In this document: positions 1 through 9,124 of the stretch, one piece after another
Numbering within the stretch: the first letter of the stretch is position 1
Layout of the letters: each line of letters starts with the position of its first letter
NCBI GenBank assembly: GCA_030549795.1
Contig: JAUQQO010000057.1
Span: forward strand, 1 to 58,088
Reading direction: 5' to 3'
Length of the DNA: 58,088 nt
DNA from: Pseudomonadota bacterium
GTDB taxonomy: Bacteria > Pseudomonadota > Alphaproteobacteria > Geminicoccales > Geminicoccaceae
Made by a program: the position numbers and the translations under genes
Notes under the pieces: model-generated
Told to the model about the DNA's origin: nothing
Database searches by the model: none
Seen by the model: only the letters and a program-made list of their open reading frames with translations

Positions 1-51
1 CGCGACACAGAATCAGCCCGCACCCGCCCCCCGCCCGCCACGGAGCTAGCC

Positions 52-864
52 ATGAGCGCAGCCCCCGCCCTCGACCCCACCCCCGCGCCGGCCGCCCCCG
101 CCGCGCCCTCCGCCCAGCCGCAAACGAGCCCGCCGGGCGAGCCGGAGCAAGCGCGGCCACGGCTGCGCGCCCACGACGACCGCGAGCCGGGCCCGGCGCT
201 CGCGGCACTGCTCGCGGTTGCGAGCAGCGAAGAGCGCGCGCAGATCCTCGAACTCCGGCGCGATTGGCTGGCGCGTCACAAGCCCATCGACCGTGCCGAG
301 CGGCTCGCGGTCGAAGCCGTGGTCGCCGTGCTCTGGCGGCTGGAGGCCCTGGCGGCGGTGGAAGCACGCGTCCTCGCCGCTTTGCGCGCTGGGGCGCGCG
401 ATCCGCGTCTGCCCGGGCTCGCGACGCTCGCGCGCCTGCGCCGCGCCCTCTGTGCCGAGCGCGAGCGCGCCGAGCGCGATCTCGTCTGGTTGCGCGAGAA
501 CCGACCCAAACCGATCCCGAGCCCCTGGCTCGCACCGGCGCGCCTGGAGTGGTTGGCAGCCAAGCTGCGCGAGGGCGCCATTCTCGCTCCGGCACGGCCC
601 GCTGAAGAAGCCCCGCGCCGGGACGGCGACGCTTCTCCACCGTCGAACGCCGCGCCAGGTGCGGATCCGAGCCCGACAAGGCAGAAAACAGGCGAAAAAG
701 CCGCCCCCCCTCCGCCCTGCCTCGATGGTCCCAAAGCAACTGGCGCGCGCCCGGCTCTGCGTGCGCGCGGTGAGGACGGGCTCGCCCGACTGTTTCGGTT
801 CCTCTTCGCCGACGAGCCGTCGCTGGCTGCAACGCCGCCGCCCGACACGCGTGTCGCCGCATGA
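52..864 (+). CDS. Hypothetical Ala/Pro-rich helical protein
   Basis: This 270-residue protein has no function I can name. GGAG lies six bases before the ATG, which supports the start. Residues 1-45 are Pro/Ala-rich and look disordered. Residues of about 60-165 are charged and helical, with the pattern [18 protein letters not shown] followed by a hydrophobic helix around [14 protein letters not shown]. This resembles, from memory, the helical half of a common alphaproteobacterial uncharacterised family, but the family's usual N-terminal block is absent. The tail of about residues 190-270 is again low complexity. The gene points toward the thiolase gene and ends 12 bases before that gene's stop codon. 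It could be cytosolic, since no signal peptide or membrane segment is visible. Confidence 0.6.
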   Translation: MSAAPALDPTPAPAAPAAPSAQPQTSPPGEPEQARPRLRAHDDREPGPALAALLAVASSEERAQILELRRDWLARHKPIDRAERLAVEAVVAVLWRLEALAAVEARVLAALRAGARDPRLPGLATLARLRRALCAERERAERDLVWLRENRPKPIPSPWLAPARLEWLAAKLREGAILAPARPAEEAPRRDGDASPPSNAAPGADPSPTRQKTGEKAAPPPPCLDGPKATGARPALRARGEDGLARLFRFLFADEPSLAATPPPDTRVAA

Positions 865-876
865 GTGCGCTTGGGC

Positions 877-2082
877 TCAAACCCGCTCGAGCAACAGCGC
901 CACGCCCTGGCCCACGCCCACGCAGGCGGTGCACAGCGCTCGCTTTGCGCCGCGGCGAACCAGCTCGCGGGCCGCGGTGAGCACGAGGCGTGCCCCGCTC
1001 ATGCCCAAGGGGTGGCCGATCGCGATCGCCCCGCCGTTGGGGTTGACGTGCTCGGCGTCATCGGGAAGGCCCAGCTGGCGAAGGCAGGCCAGCACCTGTG
1101 CGGCAAAGGCCTCGTTCAGCTCGACGACGTCGACCGCGCCGAGCGACAGGCCGAGCCGTGCGAGCAGCTTCTCGGTCGCCGGGACGGGACCGATGCCCAT
1201 GATCTTGGGCTCCACCCCCGCCGCCGCCGCGCCCACCACCCGCGCGAGCGGCCGCAGGCCGAAGCGCTCCGCTGCCGTTTCGCTCGTGAGCAAAAGCGCC
1301 GCCGCACCGTCGTTCACACCCGAGCTGTTGCCGGCGGTCACCGTCTTGCCCGGGCCGTTGAGGGGCGCAAGGCGTGCTAAGGCCTCGAGCGTGGTCTCGG
1401 GGCGCGGATGTTCGTCGCGCGCGACCACAAGCGGCGGGCCCTTGGCCCGCGGCACTTCGACCGGGATGATCTCACCGGCGAAAAAGCCTTCGGCGAAGGC
1501 GCGCGCCCAGCGCTGTTGGCTGCGCAGGGCGTAGGCGTCCTGGTCTTCGCGCGCGATCCCGAACCGCTCGGCGACATTGTCGGCGGTCTCGGGCATGCTG
1601 TCGGTGCCGAAGCGGGCTTCGATCACCGGATTGACGAAGCGCCAACCGATCGTGGTGTCGTAGATCTCGGCCCGACGCGAGAAGGCGGTCTCGGCCTTGG
1701 GGAGCACGAAGGGCGCCCGGCTCATGCTCTCGACCCCGCCCGCGATCACGACTTCGGCCTCGCCGATCGCGATGGCCCGCGCCGCCTGCGCCACGGCCTC
1801 GAGCCCCGAGGCACAGAGCCGGTTGACCGTCACCCCCGGCACCGAGACGGGCAAGCCCGAGAGCAACACGGCCATGCGGGCAACATTGCGGTTGTCTTCG
1901 CCGGCCTGGTTGGCGCAGCCCAAGATCACTTCATCGACCGCCGCGGGATCGAGGCCGGGGTTGCGGCCGAGCAACGCCTTGATCGGAAGGGCGGCGAGAT
2001 CGTCGCTGCGCACGGGCGCGAGCGCCCCACCGTAGCGGCCGACGGGGGTGCGGATGCCGTCACAGAGGAAAACCGCGCGCAT
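877..2082 (-). CDS. Thiolase family protein (acetyl-CoA acyltransferase, PcaF-like)
   Basis: A 401-residue thiolase, close to the usual length of about 400. It should cleave 3-ketoacyl-CoA with CoA, or condense acetyl-CoA. Residues seen are the nucleophilic cysteine near position 90 ([11 protein letters not shown]), the C-terminal histidine motif [10 protein letters not shown], and the second cysteine in [10 protein letters not shown]. The opening [15 protein letters not shown] and the AGEDNRN stretch resemble 3-oxoadipyl-CoA/beta-ketoadipyl thiolases, but no other aromatic-degradation gene is nearby, so the substrate is open. The start chosen at 2082 gives the normal family N-terminus; an ATG 12 codons upstream is also in frame. 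It is divergent from radA with about 150 bases between them. Confidence 0.9.
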   Translation of the reverse strand: MRAVFLCDGIRTPVGRYGGALAPVRSDDLAALPIKALLGRNPGLDPAAVDEVILGCANQAGEDNRNVARMAVLLSGLPVSVPGVTVNRLCASGLEAVAQAARAIAIGEAEVVIAGGVESMSRAPFVLPKAETAFSRRAEIYDTTIGWRFVNPVIEARFGTDSMPETADNVAERFGIAREDQDAYALRSQQRWARAFAEGFFAGEIIPVEVPRAKGPPLVVARDEHPRPETTLEALARLAPLNGPGKTVTAGNSSGVNDGAAALLLTSETAAERFGLRPLARVVGAAAAGVEPKIMGIGPVPATEKLLARLGLSLGAVDVVELNEAFAAQVLACLRQLGLPDDAEHVNPNGGAIAIGHPLGMSGARLVLTAARELVRRGAKRALCTACVGVGQGVALLLERV

Positions 2083-2236
2083 GGGCCAAAGCATGGCGGG
2101 CGAACGGCGCCCGTGCAACCCGCAGCTCGTGCTCGCTCTGGCGCGCCCGTGCGGCGGGACCTATATCGGGGCCGAGCGCGCGCGAGCTGCCTCCGCGCCG
2201 CTTTTCAGCGTGCGATTCCTCCATCGGCCTTTTTCG

Positions 2237-3616
2237 GTGACCCGAGCCCGCACCTCCTACGTCTGTCAGGCCTGTGGTGCGGTCTATGCGCGCTGGGCGG
2301 GGCGCTGCGAGGCCTGCGGGGCGTGGAACACCATCGTCGAGGAGCCGACACCGGGCGCGGGCCCCGCGCGGGCCGGCGGAAGCAGCCGCGGCAAGAGCCT
2401 CGAGCTCGTACCGCTCGCCGGTTCCGAAGCTCCGCCGCCGCGGCTGTCGACCGCGATCGGCGAGCTCGATCGGGTCTTGGGCGGCGGGCTCGTGCCCGGT
2501 TCGGTTGTGCTCTTGGGCGGCGATCCCGGCATCGGCAAATCCACCCTCACCCTGCAAGCGGCGGCTGCCCTCGCCCAGAGCGGAGAGCGGGTCGTCTATC
2601 TCACGGGCGAAGAATCGATCGAGCAGGTGCGGCTGCGCGCCCGGCGGCTCGGTCTCGCCGCGGCACCGGTCGCGCTCGCCGCCGCCACCAAGGTCGAAGA
2701 CGTGCTCGCCACCCTCGATCGGCCGGGCGCTCCCGCGCTTCTCGTCGTCGATTCGATCCAGACCATGTGGAGCGAGACGCTCGAGGCGGCACCGGGCACG
2801 GTAGGGCAGCTGCGCGCGAGTGCACAAGCGCTCGTCGGGCTGGCCAAAAAGCGCGGGACCGCGGTCCTGCTCATCGGCCATGTCACCAAGGAGGGGGCGA
2901 TCGCCGGACCCAAGCTGCTCGAGCACATGGTCGATGCCGTGCTCTACTTCGAGGGCGAGCGCGGCGAGGCGTTCCGCATCTTGCGCGCGGTCAAGAACCG
3001 CTTCGGCCCGGCCAACGAGATCGGGGTGTTCGAGATGGCGGAAGCGGGCCTCCTTCCCGTTCCCGATGCCTCGGCACTCTTCCTCTCCCGCCGCGAAGAG
3101 GGTGTGGCGGGCAGCGTGGTCTTCGCCGGGATCGAGGGTTCGCGCCCGGTGCTCATCGAGATCCAGGCCCTCGTCGGGCCCGCTTCCTTCGGTACCGCTC
3201 GGCGCGCCGTGGTGGGCTGGGATCCGGCGCGCCTCGCCATGGTCTTGGCCGTGCTCGAGGTCCGCTGCGGCCTTGTGATGGGGGGGCGCGACGTCTATCT
3301 CAACGTTGCCGGCGGCTTGCGCATCGGCGAGCCGGCGGCCGATCTCGCGGTTGCGGCAGCGATCGTGTCGGCGGTCTTCGGGGTGCCGCTTCCATCCTCC
3401 ACCGTGGTGTTCGGCGAGGTCGGGCTTGCGGGTGAGATCCGGGCGGTGGGGCAGGTGGGAGCGCGGCTTAAGGAAGCGCGCAAGCTGGGTTTTGCGCGCG
3501 CCCTTTTGCCCGCCGCCTCGCTCGGCGAGGGATTCGGGTTGGAGCTCGAAGGGGTGAGCCGGCTCCTCGAGTTGGTCGAGCGTCTGGACCGCAAGCGGGA
3601 GCGAAAGGCGGGCTGA
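2237..3616 (+). CDS. radA: DNA repair protein RadA (Sms)
   Basis: RadA is a RecA-like ATPase that promotes branch migration of recombination intermediates in the cytoplasm. The 459-residue product shows the family layout: an N-terminal zinc finger with cysteines at 10, 13, 24 and 27; a Walker A motif GDPGIGKST near 95-103; the RadA signature KNRFG at 253-257; and a C-terminal Lon-protease-like domain with the AGGLRIGEPAADLA stretch. The start is taken as GTG at 2237 because it places the zinc finger at the normal distance from the N-terminus; an upstream in-frame ATG at 2048 would add 63 atypical residues overlapping the thiolase gene. The stop overlaps the cvpA start by one base (TGATG), which implies translational coupling. 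Confidence 0.95.
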   Translation: MTRARTSYVCQACGAVYARWAGRCEACGAWNTIVEEPTPGAGPARAGGSSRGKSLELVPLAGSEAPPPRLSTAIGELDRVLGGGLVPGSVVLLGGDPGIGKSTLTLQAAAALAQSGERVVYLTGEESIEQVRLRARRLGLAAAPVALAAATKVEDVLATLDRPGAPALLVVDSIQTMWSETLEAAPGTVGQLRASAQALVGLAKKRGTAVLLIGHVTKEGAIAGPKLLEHMVDAVLYFEGERGEAFRILRAVKNRFGPANEIGVFEMAEAGLLPVPDASALFLSRREEGVAGSVVFAGIEGSRPVLIEIQALVGPASFGTARRAVVGWDPARLAMVLAVLEVRCGLVMGGRDVYLNVAGGLRIGEPAADLAVAAAIVSAVFGVPLPSSTVVFGEVGLAGEIRAVGQVGARLKEARKLGFARALLPAASLGEGFGLELEGVSRLLELVERLDRKRERKAG

Positions 3617-4206
3617 TGCAAACGCTTCCGATTACCGCCCTCGACCTCGTCGTTGCCGTGGTCGTCGGCCTTTCGGCGATGGTGGCGCTCGCGCGCGGTG
3701 CTCTGCGCGAGCTTTTGGGTCTGGTTGCCTGGATCGGCGCTTTGGCTTCGGCCTGGTTCGGCTTTTCACCTGCTCACGGCATCCTCAAAGAGGCGATCGG
3801 CAACGACTTCCTCACCGATCTCGCCACCGTGGGCGTAGTGTTCCTCGTCCCGCTCATAGCGCTCAAGTTGCTTGCGAGCGCGGTGGCGAATGCGACCGCC
3901 GGCCCCGGCTTGGCCGACCGCTTGTTGGGGCTCGCCTTCGGCCTTGTGCGCGGTGCTTTTCTCGTTGTCTTGGCGTGGATCCTCGTGAGCACGCTGTTCC
4001 CGCCCGAGCGCCATCCCGATTGGGTCAAGCGGGCGGTCGCCTTGCCCTGGATCAAAAGTGGCGCCGTGTGGGTGGAAGCGTTTTTGCCCGCCGAGCTCGA
4101 GAGCAAGGTCAAGGCGGCCACAGGAAACGTGAGCCGCCCCGATCCCGGCAAGGGTTACGGCCCCGAGCAACGCCGCGAACTCGAGCGGCTGTTGCCGCGC
4201 GGTTGA
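3616..4206 (+). CDS. cvpA: CvpA family inner-membrane protein
   Basis: This 196-residue protein matches the CvpA (colicin V production) family. Four hydrophobic segments are visible at about residues 5-25, 30-48, 62-85 and 100-122, with the family-typical ALARGALRELLGLVAWIGA start. The C-terminal third is soluble and charged. Its biochemical role is not settled; in other bacteria it is linked to envelope integrity and often lies beside purF, as it does here. It overlaps the radA stop by one base, and purF follows after 19 bases with a plausible AAGGAAGG ribosome site, so radA-cvpA-purF is probably one transcript. Confidence 0.9.
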   Translation: MQTLPITALDLVVAVVVGLSAMVALARGALRELLGLVAWIGALASAWFGFSPAHGILKEAIGNDFLTDLATVGVVFLVPLIALKLLASAVANATAGPGLADRLLGLAFGLVRGAFLVVLAWILVSTLFPPERHPDWVKRAVALPWIKSGAVWVEAFLPAELESKVKAATGNVSRPDPGKGYGPEQRRELERLLPRG

Positions 4207-4225
4207 GGCGAAGGAAGGGAACCCG

Positions 4226-5686
4226 ATGGTCGATCGCCTGCCCTGGGACGCCGACGGCTTCCGCGAGGAGTGCGGCATCTTCGCGATCTATCGCCACACG
4301 GATGCCGCCGCGCACACCATCTTGGGCCTGCATGCCCTACAGCACCGCGGCCAGGAGGCAGCCGGCGTGGTCACCTTCGACGGCCGCCACTTCCACAGCC
4401 ACCGCGCGCTCGGCCTCATCGGCGATACCTTCTCCAAGCGCTGGGTGGTGGATTCGCTTCCCGGTCATGCCGCCATTGGCCATACCCGCTATGCCACCAC
4501 CGGGGCCACAGCGCTTCGAAACGTGCAGCCGCTTTTTGCCGATATGGCCTTCGGCGGCTTCGCGCTCGCGCACAACGGCAATCTCACCAATGCCCAGCGC
4601 CTGCGCCACCGGCTGGTCGAGCAGGGCAGTCTCTTCCAATCCACCACCGATACCGAGGTCCTTGTCCATCTTATCGCCCGCTCGAAGAAGACGACGCTGA
4701 TCAAGCGCCTCATCGACGCGCTCGAGCAGGTCGAAGGTGCCTATTCGCTGGTCGGTCTGTTCGATGACGGCATCATCGCGGTGCGCGATCCCTTAGGCGT
4801 TCGGCCGCTTGTCATGGGCGAGCTGGACGGGGCTACCATCTTCGCCTCCGAGACCTGTGCGCTGGATATCTTGGGGGCGACGTTCGTGCGCAACGTCGAC
4901 CCCGGCGAGATGGTGGTGGTGGACGCCGAGGGTATCCGCAGCCTGCGTCCCTTCCCCCCGCATCCGCGGCGCTTTTGCATTTTCGAATATGTCTATTTCG
5001 CCCGCCCCGACAGTCTGGTCGAGGGGCGCGGGGTGTATGAGGTGCGCAAGCGGATCGGTGCCGAGCTCGCCCGCGAAGCCCCGGCTCAGGCCGATCTCGT
5101 GGTCCCGGTTCCCGACAGCGGGGTCCCGGCGGCGATCGGCTATGCCCAAGTATCCGGCCTTCCCTTCGAGCTCGGGATCATCCGCAACCACTATGTCGGG
5201 CGTACCTTCATCGAGCCCACCGATTCGATCCGCCACTTAGGTGTCAAGCTCAAGCACAACGCCAATGCCGCCACGCTCGCCGGCAAACGCGTCGTCCTCG
5301 TCGATGACAGCATCGTGCGCGGCACGACTTCGACCAAGATCGTAGCGATGGTCCGCAACGCCGGTGCGCGCGAAGTCCACATGCGCATCGCCTCGCCGCC
5401 CACCACCCACTCCTGTTTTTACGGGGTGGATACGCCCGAGCGGGCCAAGCTGCTCGCCGCCCGCCACAGCGTGGAGGAGATGGCGCGCATCATCGGGGTC
5501 GACAGTTTGGCCTTCCTTTCGATCGAGGGCCTTTATCGGGCGGTGGGCGAGCCCGGCCGCATGGGGGAGGCGCGCAGCTTCTGCGATGCCTGTTTTACCG
5601 GCGACTATCCCACCCGCTTGGTCGACCACGATCAGGGCGAGGCCGGCGTCGAAATGTCGCTTCTGCTCGAGGAAGCCGGGCGGTGA
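4226..5686 (+). CDS. purF: Amidophosphoribosyltransferase PurF
   Basis: PurF makes 5-phosphoribosylamine from PRPP and glutamine, the first committed step of purine synthesis. The 486-residue protein has a short propeptide; the catalytic cysteine is residue 16 (EECGIFAI), exposed after processing. The N-terminal Ntn glutaminase includes LQHRGQEAAG and AHNGNLTN. The PRPP loop is VVLVDDSIVRGTTS. Cysteines in CIFEYVYF, SCFYG and CDACFTG match the positions that hold a 4Fe-4S cluster in Bacillus-type PurF, so this is probably the cluster-containing, processed type. It follows cvpA by 19 bases and its stop overlaps the next GTG start. Confidence 0.96.
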   Translation: MVDRLPWDADGFREECGIFAIYRHTDAAAHTILGLHALQHRGQEAAGVVTFDGRHFHSHRALGLIGDTFSKRWVVDSLPGHAAIGHTRYATTGATALRNVQPLFADMAFGGFALAHNGNLTNAQRLRHRLVEQGSLFQSTTDTEVLVHLIARSKKTTLIKRLIDALEQVEGAYSLVGLFDDGIIAVRDPLGVRPLVMGELDGATIFASETCALDILGATFVRNVDPGEMVVVDAEGIRSLRPFPPHPRRFCIFEYVYFARPDSLVEGRGVYEVRKRIGAELAREAPAQADLVVPVPDSGVPAAIGYAQVSGLPFELGIIRNHYVGRTFIEPTDSIRHLGVKLKHNANAATLAGKRVVLVDDSIVRGTTSTKIVAMVRNAGAREVHMRIASPPTTHSCFYGVDTPERAKLLAARHSVEEMARIIGVDSLAFLSIEGLYRAVGEPGRMGEARSFCDACFTGDYPTRLVDHDQGEAGVEMSLLLEEAGR

Positions 5687-6411
5687 GCGAGGCGGCGCTT
5701 TCCGGCCGGGTGGTGCTGGTGGTGGGGGCGAGCCGCGGCCTCGGCGCCGCGGTGGCGCGCGAGGCGGCGCGGCAGGGGGCGCATCCCGTGCTGCTCGCCC
5801 GCACCCAAGGCGCGCTCGAAGAGCTCGATGATCGGATCAGGGCGGAAGGGGCGGCGGCCACGCTCGTCCCCCTCGACCTGCGCGATGGTGACGCGCTCGA
5901 TCGGCTGGGACCTTCTCTGTTCGCGCGCTTTCGCCGTCTCGACGGCTTCGTCTTCACCGCCGCCGAACTCGGAAGCCTCGCGCCCTTGGCGCATCAGGAT
6001 CCGCGCGAGCTGGCCGAGGTGTTCACCATAAACGTGCTCGCTTTCCAGCGCTTGGTGCGCACCCTCGAGCCTCTGTTGCGCGCTTCCGATGCCGGCCGCT
6101 GCGTGGTGGTGGGAGATCCGATCGCAGCCGCACCCAGAGCCTATTGGGCGCCTTATGCCGCGGCCAAGGTGGCGCTGAGCGCGATGGCGCTCGCTTGGGC
6201 GCAAGAGCTCGAGCAGACGCCGATCCGGGTCGTCGTCGCCGAGCCGGGACCCATGGCCACGCGCTTGCGCCGGCGCGCCTTTCCGGGCGAGCCGCCGAAC
6301 CTTCGGCCCTCGCCCGAGGTCTTCGCGCCGGCGATCTGCGCGCTGCTCGCACCCGCCACGACCGCGCACGGGGTGCGCCTTGCCCTTCAGCCGGCGCCTT
6401 CCTCGGCGTAG
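5683..6411 (+). CDS. Short-chain dehydrogenase/reductase (SDR) family protein
   Basis: A 242-residue classical SDR with a Rossmann fold. The cofactor loop is VVGASRGLGAA near residues 10-20, and the catalytic Y-x3-K is YAAAK near 157-161. The strand that usually carries the catalytic serine reads CVVVGDPIAAAP, so the usual Ser is not obvious and activity may differ from typical family members. The start is GTG at 5683 inside the purF stop (GTGA), so it is translationally coupled to purF. The gene runs into the 3' end of der on the other strand, overlapping by 25 bases. SDR genes after purF are common in alphaproteobacteria; the substrate is unknown. Confidence 0.85.
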   Translation: MSEAALSGRVVLVVGASRGLGAAVAREAARQGAHPVLLARTQGALEELDDRIRAEGAAATLVPLDLRDGDALDRLGPSLFARFRRLDGFVFTAAELGSLAPLAHQDPRELAEVFTINVLAFQRLVRTLEPLLRASDAGRCVVVGDPIAAAPRAYWAPYAAAKVALSAMALAWAQELEQTPIRVVVAEPGPMATRLRRRAFPGEPPNLRPSPEVFAPAICALLAPATTAHGVRLALQPAPSSA

Positions 6412-7781
6412 GGATTCTCGCTTGTGCGGATGCGAAAGCGCAGCACCGTGCCCTCGAGGTCGAAGGCGCTGCGCAGTCCGTTGGCGAGATAGCGCAGATA
6501 GCTCGCCGGCAGATGCGCTGCTGGCGGGTTGCCGAAGATCACGAAGGTCGGCGGCCGCACGCCCACTTGCGTCATATAGCGCAGCTTGACCCGCTTTTTG
6601 TCGACAGTGGGCGGGGGATGTGCCTCGAGTGCTTCATGAAACCATCGATTGAGCTGGCCTGTAGGCACCCGCTTCGACCAGCGCGCGAACGCTTCCACCA
6701 CCGCGGGCAAGAGTTTGTCGAGGTTGTAGCCGGTGCGCGCCGAGATCGGCAGGACGCGCACACCGCGCACCTCATCGAGCCGGCGCGTGATTTCCGCGCG
6801 CAAGCCGGCGAGCAATTGCTGCGGGTTCTCGACCAGATCCCACTTGTTGATCGCAAGGACAAGCGCCTTGCCCTCGCGCACGACGAGATCGGCAATGGTG
6901 GCGTCTTGGTGCTCGAGCGGGCGTTCGGCGTCGAGCAAAAGCAGGACCACATGCGCCTCGCGGATGGCGCGCACGGTCGCCGAGGCCGACAAGCGCTCGA
7001 GCGGCGCTTCGATGCGCGCCTTGCGCCGAAGGCCGGCTGTGTCCACGAGCTCGACCTTGCGGCCCTGCCATTCCCAGGCGATACGCACCGCATCGCGGGT
7101 GAGGCCCGGCTCGGGGCCGGTCAACAGCCGCTCGCTGCGCAACAGTGCGTTGATGAGCGAGGACTTGCCGACATTGGGGCGGCCGACCACGGCGAGGCGA
7201 AGGGGACCCGAAAACGCCTCTTCCGCAGCTGCCTCAGTTCCCCCTGGAGTGATCGAGGCTGAAGGCGGTGCTCGGGCTTCCTGCGCTTCCTCGAGATAGG
7301 GCCGCAGGGCCTCGGCGAGCTTCTCTAAGCCTTCGCCATGTTCGGCCGAGATCGCAACCGGCTCGCCCAGACCGAGCTCGAAGGCTTCGACCAAACCGGC
7401 CCTTCCCGCCCGCCCCTCGCACTTGTTGGCGACCAGAAGAACGGGCTTGGACTGACGCCGTAAGAGATCGGCGATCTCCCGGTCGAGCGCGGTCACCCCG
7501 GCGCGGGCGTCGATCAAGAACAGGCCGACGTCGGCCTCTTTGAGGCCCTCGAGCGAGAGGCGCGCGAGCCGAGCTGCAAGGCTGTGCTCGTCGGCTCCGA
7601 GCTCGAGACCGGCGGTATCGACCACCCGAAAGCGCAGCCCGTCGAGCCGACCCTCGCCCTCGATGCGGTCGCGGGTGACCCCCGGCAGATCGTGGACGAG
7701 CGCCCGCCGCCGTCCGATCAGACGGTTAAAGAGGGTGGACTTGCCGACGTTGGGACGGCCGAGGATGGCAACCGTGCGCAT
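6387..7781 (-). CDS. der: Ribosome biogenesis GTPase Der (EngA)
   Basis: Der is an essential tandem GTPase that assists 50S subunit assembly. The 464-residue product has two GTPase domains. The first has GRPNVGKST near residues 8-16, DTAGLE and NKCEG. The second has GRPNVGKSS near 200-208, DTAGLR and NKWDLV. A KH-like C-terminal domain carries VKLRYMTQVGVRPPTFVIF. The start at 7781 gives the canonical MRTVAILGRPNVG; an open frame extends 180 codons upstream but is out-of-frame shadow of bamB. Together with bamB and yfgM upstream on the same strand it forms the conserved yfgM-bamB-der order. Its last 25 bases overlap the SDR gene tail to tail. Confidence 0.96.
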   Translation of the reverse strand: MRTVAILGRPNVGKSTLFNRLIGRRRALVHDLPGVTRDRIEGEGRLDGLRFRVVDTAGLELGADEHSLAARLARLSLEGLKEADVGLFLIDARAGVTALDREIADLLRRQSKPVLLVANKCEGRAGRAGLVEAFELGLGEPVAISAEHGEGLEKLAEALRPYLEEAQEARAPPSASITPGGTEAAAEEAFSGPLRLAVVGRPNVGKSSLINALLRSERLLTGPEPGLTRDAVRIAWEWQGRKVELVDTAGLRRKARIEAPLERLSASATVRAIREAHVVLLLLDAERPLEHQDATIADLVVREGKALVLAINKWDLVENPQQLLAGLRAEITRRLDEVRGVRVLPISARTGYNLDKLLPAVVEAFARWSKRVPTGQLNRWFHEALEAHPPPTVDKKRVKLRYMTQVGVRPPTFVIFGNPPAAHLPASYLRYLANGLRSAFDLEGTVLRFRIRTSENPYAEEGAG

Positions 7782-7807
7782 ATCCCCGATGTGGGATCGA
7801 CAAGCGG

Positions 7808-9124
7808 TCAGCGGAAGGCGACCACTTCGGCCGAGTCGGTGAGCAGGTAGACGACGCCCGCGGCGACGATGGGCGGCTGGCTGATGCGCGCACCGAGGGC
7901 CACTTTTCCGAGCACCTCGCCCGTATAGGGCGAAACGCTCGCAAGCTCCCCCGATGAATTGCCCAAGAGCAAGCGGTCGCCGACGAGGATCGGGCCGGTC
8001 CACACCACGCCCTGGGCGGCCGGGCGGGCGAGCTCGTTCAACGGGCTCACCCAACGGATGCGCCCGCCCTGGCGCAGCATACACACGAGCTCGCCGCGCT
8101 CGGTCACGAGATAGATGAACTCGCCCGCCACCCAGGGCGTGCCGAGCGAGCCCACGGGCGCATCCCACAGCCGCTGCCCGTTTGCGAGGTCGAGTGCCGC
8201 CACTTCGCCGCCATTGCCGGCCACGATCACCCGGTCGCGGTCGATCACGGGAGCGCCCGAAATGTCCAAGATGGCGCCCGAGGCGAGCGTCCGCCTGGGT
8301 CGTGCCACCACGTCGCTCCACAAGGGGCGGCCGCCGTCGAGGGTGAGCGCCACCACCTCACCCGAGGGGTAGGTAGTGACCACCACCCGACCCTGAACGG
8401 CGGGCGGGGCGCCGCCCTGGATCGCCGCCGGCTCGAGCGCGCTCGCATGGCGCCAGCGCAATTGGCCGCTGCGCGCGTCGAGCGCGAAGAGCTGGCTGTC
8501 GGCGGAGCGGACCAACACGAGCCCGCCGGCTACCGAAGGCGGCGCCCGCAAGGGAGCGAGCAGCCGCGTGCTCCACACCACTTCGCCCGAGCTCGCGTTG
8601 AGGGCCACCACCTCCCCGTAAGAGAGGGTGAGGAAGACGAGACCATTGGCGACCGCCGCGCCGCCGCCGGCCACGCGGTCGTCGATGCGCGCCTTCTCCG
8701 GCCGCCAGCTCCACAGCGTGCGGCCGTCGCCGAGGCCGAGGGCGACCAGCTGTGGCGATGCGTCGACCGCGAAGAGGACCCCCCCTGCCGCCACGGGCGG
8801 ACTGAAGAGCCGCGCCGAACCGGGCGCGCCGCGCCCGATCGAGACCCGCCATGTCGGTACCAAGCTGTCGGAGACGGCAGCGAGATGACCCATGCGGTGG
8901 GTGGGATCACCGCCGTATTGAGGCCACTCTGGGTTGGCGACCGGTGGCGGGAGGACGACCTTGAGATTGGCGAGCCGCGGATCGGCTTTCGGTTCCTCGC
9001 CGATCAACAGCACCGGCACGCGCGTGCCGGGTAAGGGTGGTGCCTCTCGTTCGCCGAGCCAGCCTCCTTCGCCGCAGCCGGCGAGCGATACCGCAAGGCC
9101 GGAAAGAACAGCACGCCGCTTCAC
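7808..9124 (-). CDS. bamB: Outer membrane assembly lipoprotein BamB-like (PQQ-type beta-propeller)
   Basis: BamB is the propeller lipoprotein of the BAM complex that inserts beta-barrel proteins into the outer membrane. This 438-residue protein starts with a lipoprotein signal (RRAVLSGLAVSLAGC, lipobox cysteine at 17). It then carries repeated PQQ/YVTN-type blades such as LFALDARSGQLRWRH and VAALDLANGQRLWDA. The length is slightly above the roughly 390 residues of E. coli BamB. The 4-base overlap with the gene upstream and der 26 bases downstream reproduce the yfgM-bamB-der operon, which supports the assignment over other PQQ-repeat proteins. Confidence 0.88.
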   Translation of the reverse strand: MKRRAVLSGLAVSLAGCGEGGWLGEREAPPLPGTRVPVLLIGEEPKADPRLANLKVVLPPPVANPEWPQYGGDPTHRMGHLAAVSDSLVPTWRVSIGRGAPGSARLFSPPVAAGGVLFAVDASPQLVALGLGDGRTLWSWRPEKARIDDRVAGGGAAVANGLVFLTLSYGEVVALNASSGEVVWSTRLLAPLRAPPSVAGGLVLVRSADSQLFALDARSGQLRWRHASALEPAAIQGGAPPAVQGRVVVTTYPSGEVVALTLDGGRPLWSDVVARPRRTLASGAILDISGAPVIDRDRVIVAGNGGEVAALDLANGQRLWDAPVGSLGTPWVAGEFIYLVTERGELVCMLRQGGRIRWVSPLNELARPAAQGVVWTGPILVGDRLLLGNSSGELASVSPYTGEVLGKVALGARISQPPIVAAGVVYLLTDSAEVVAFR

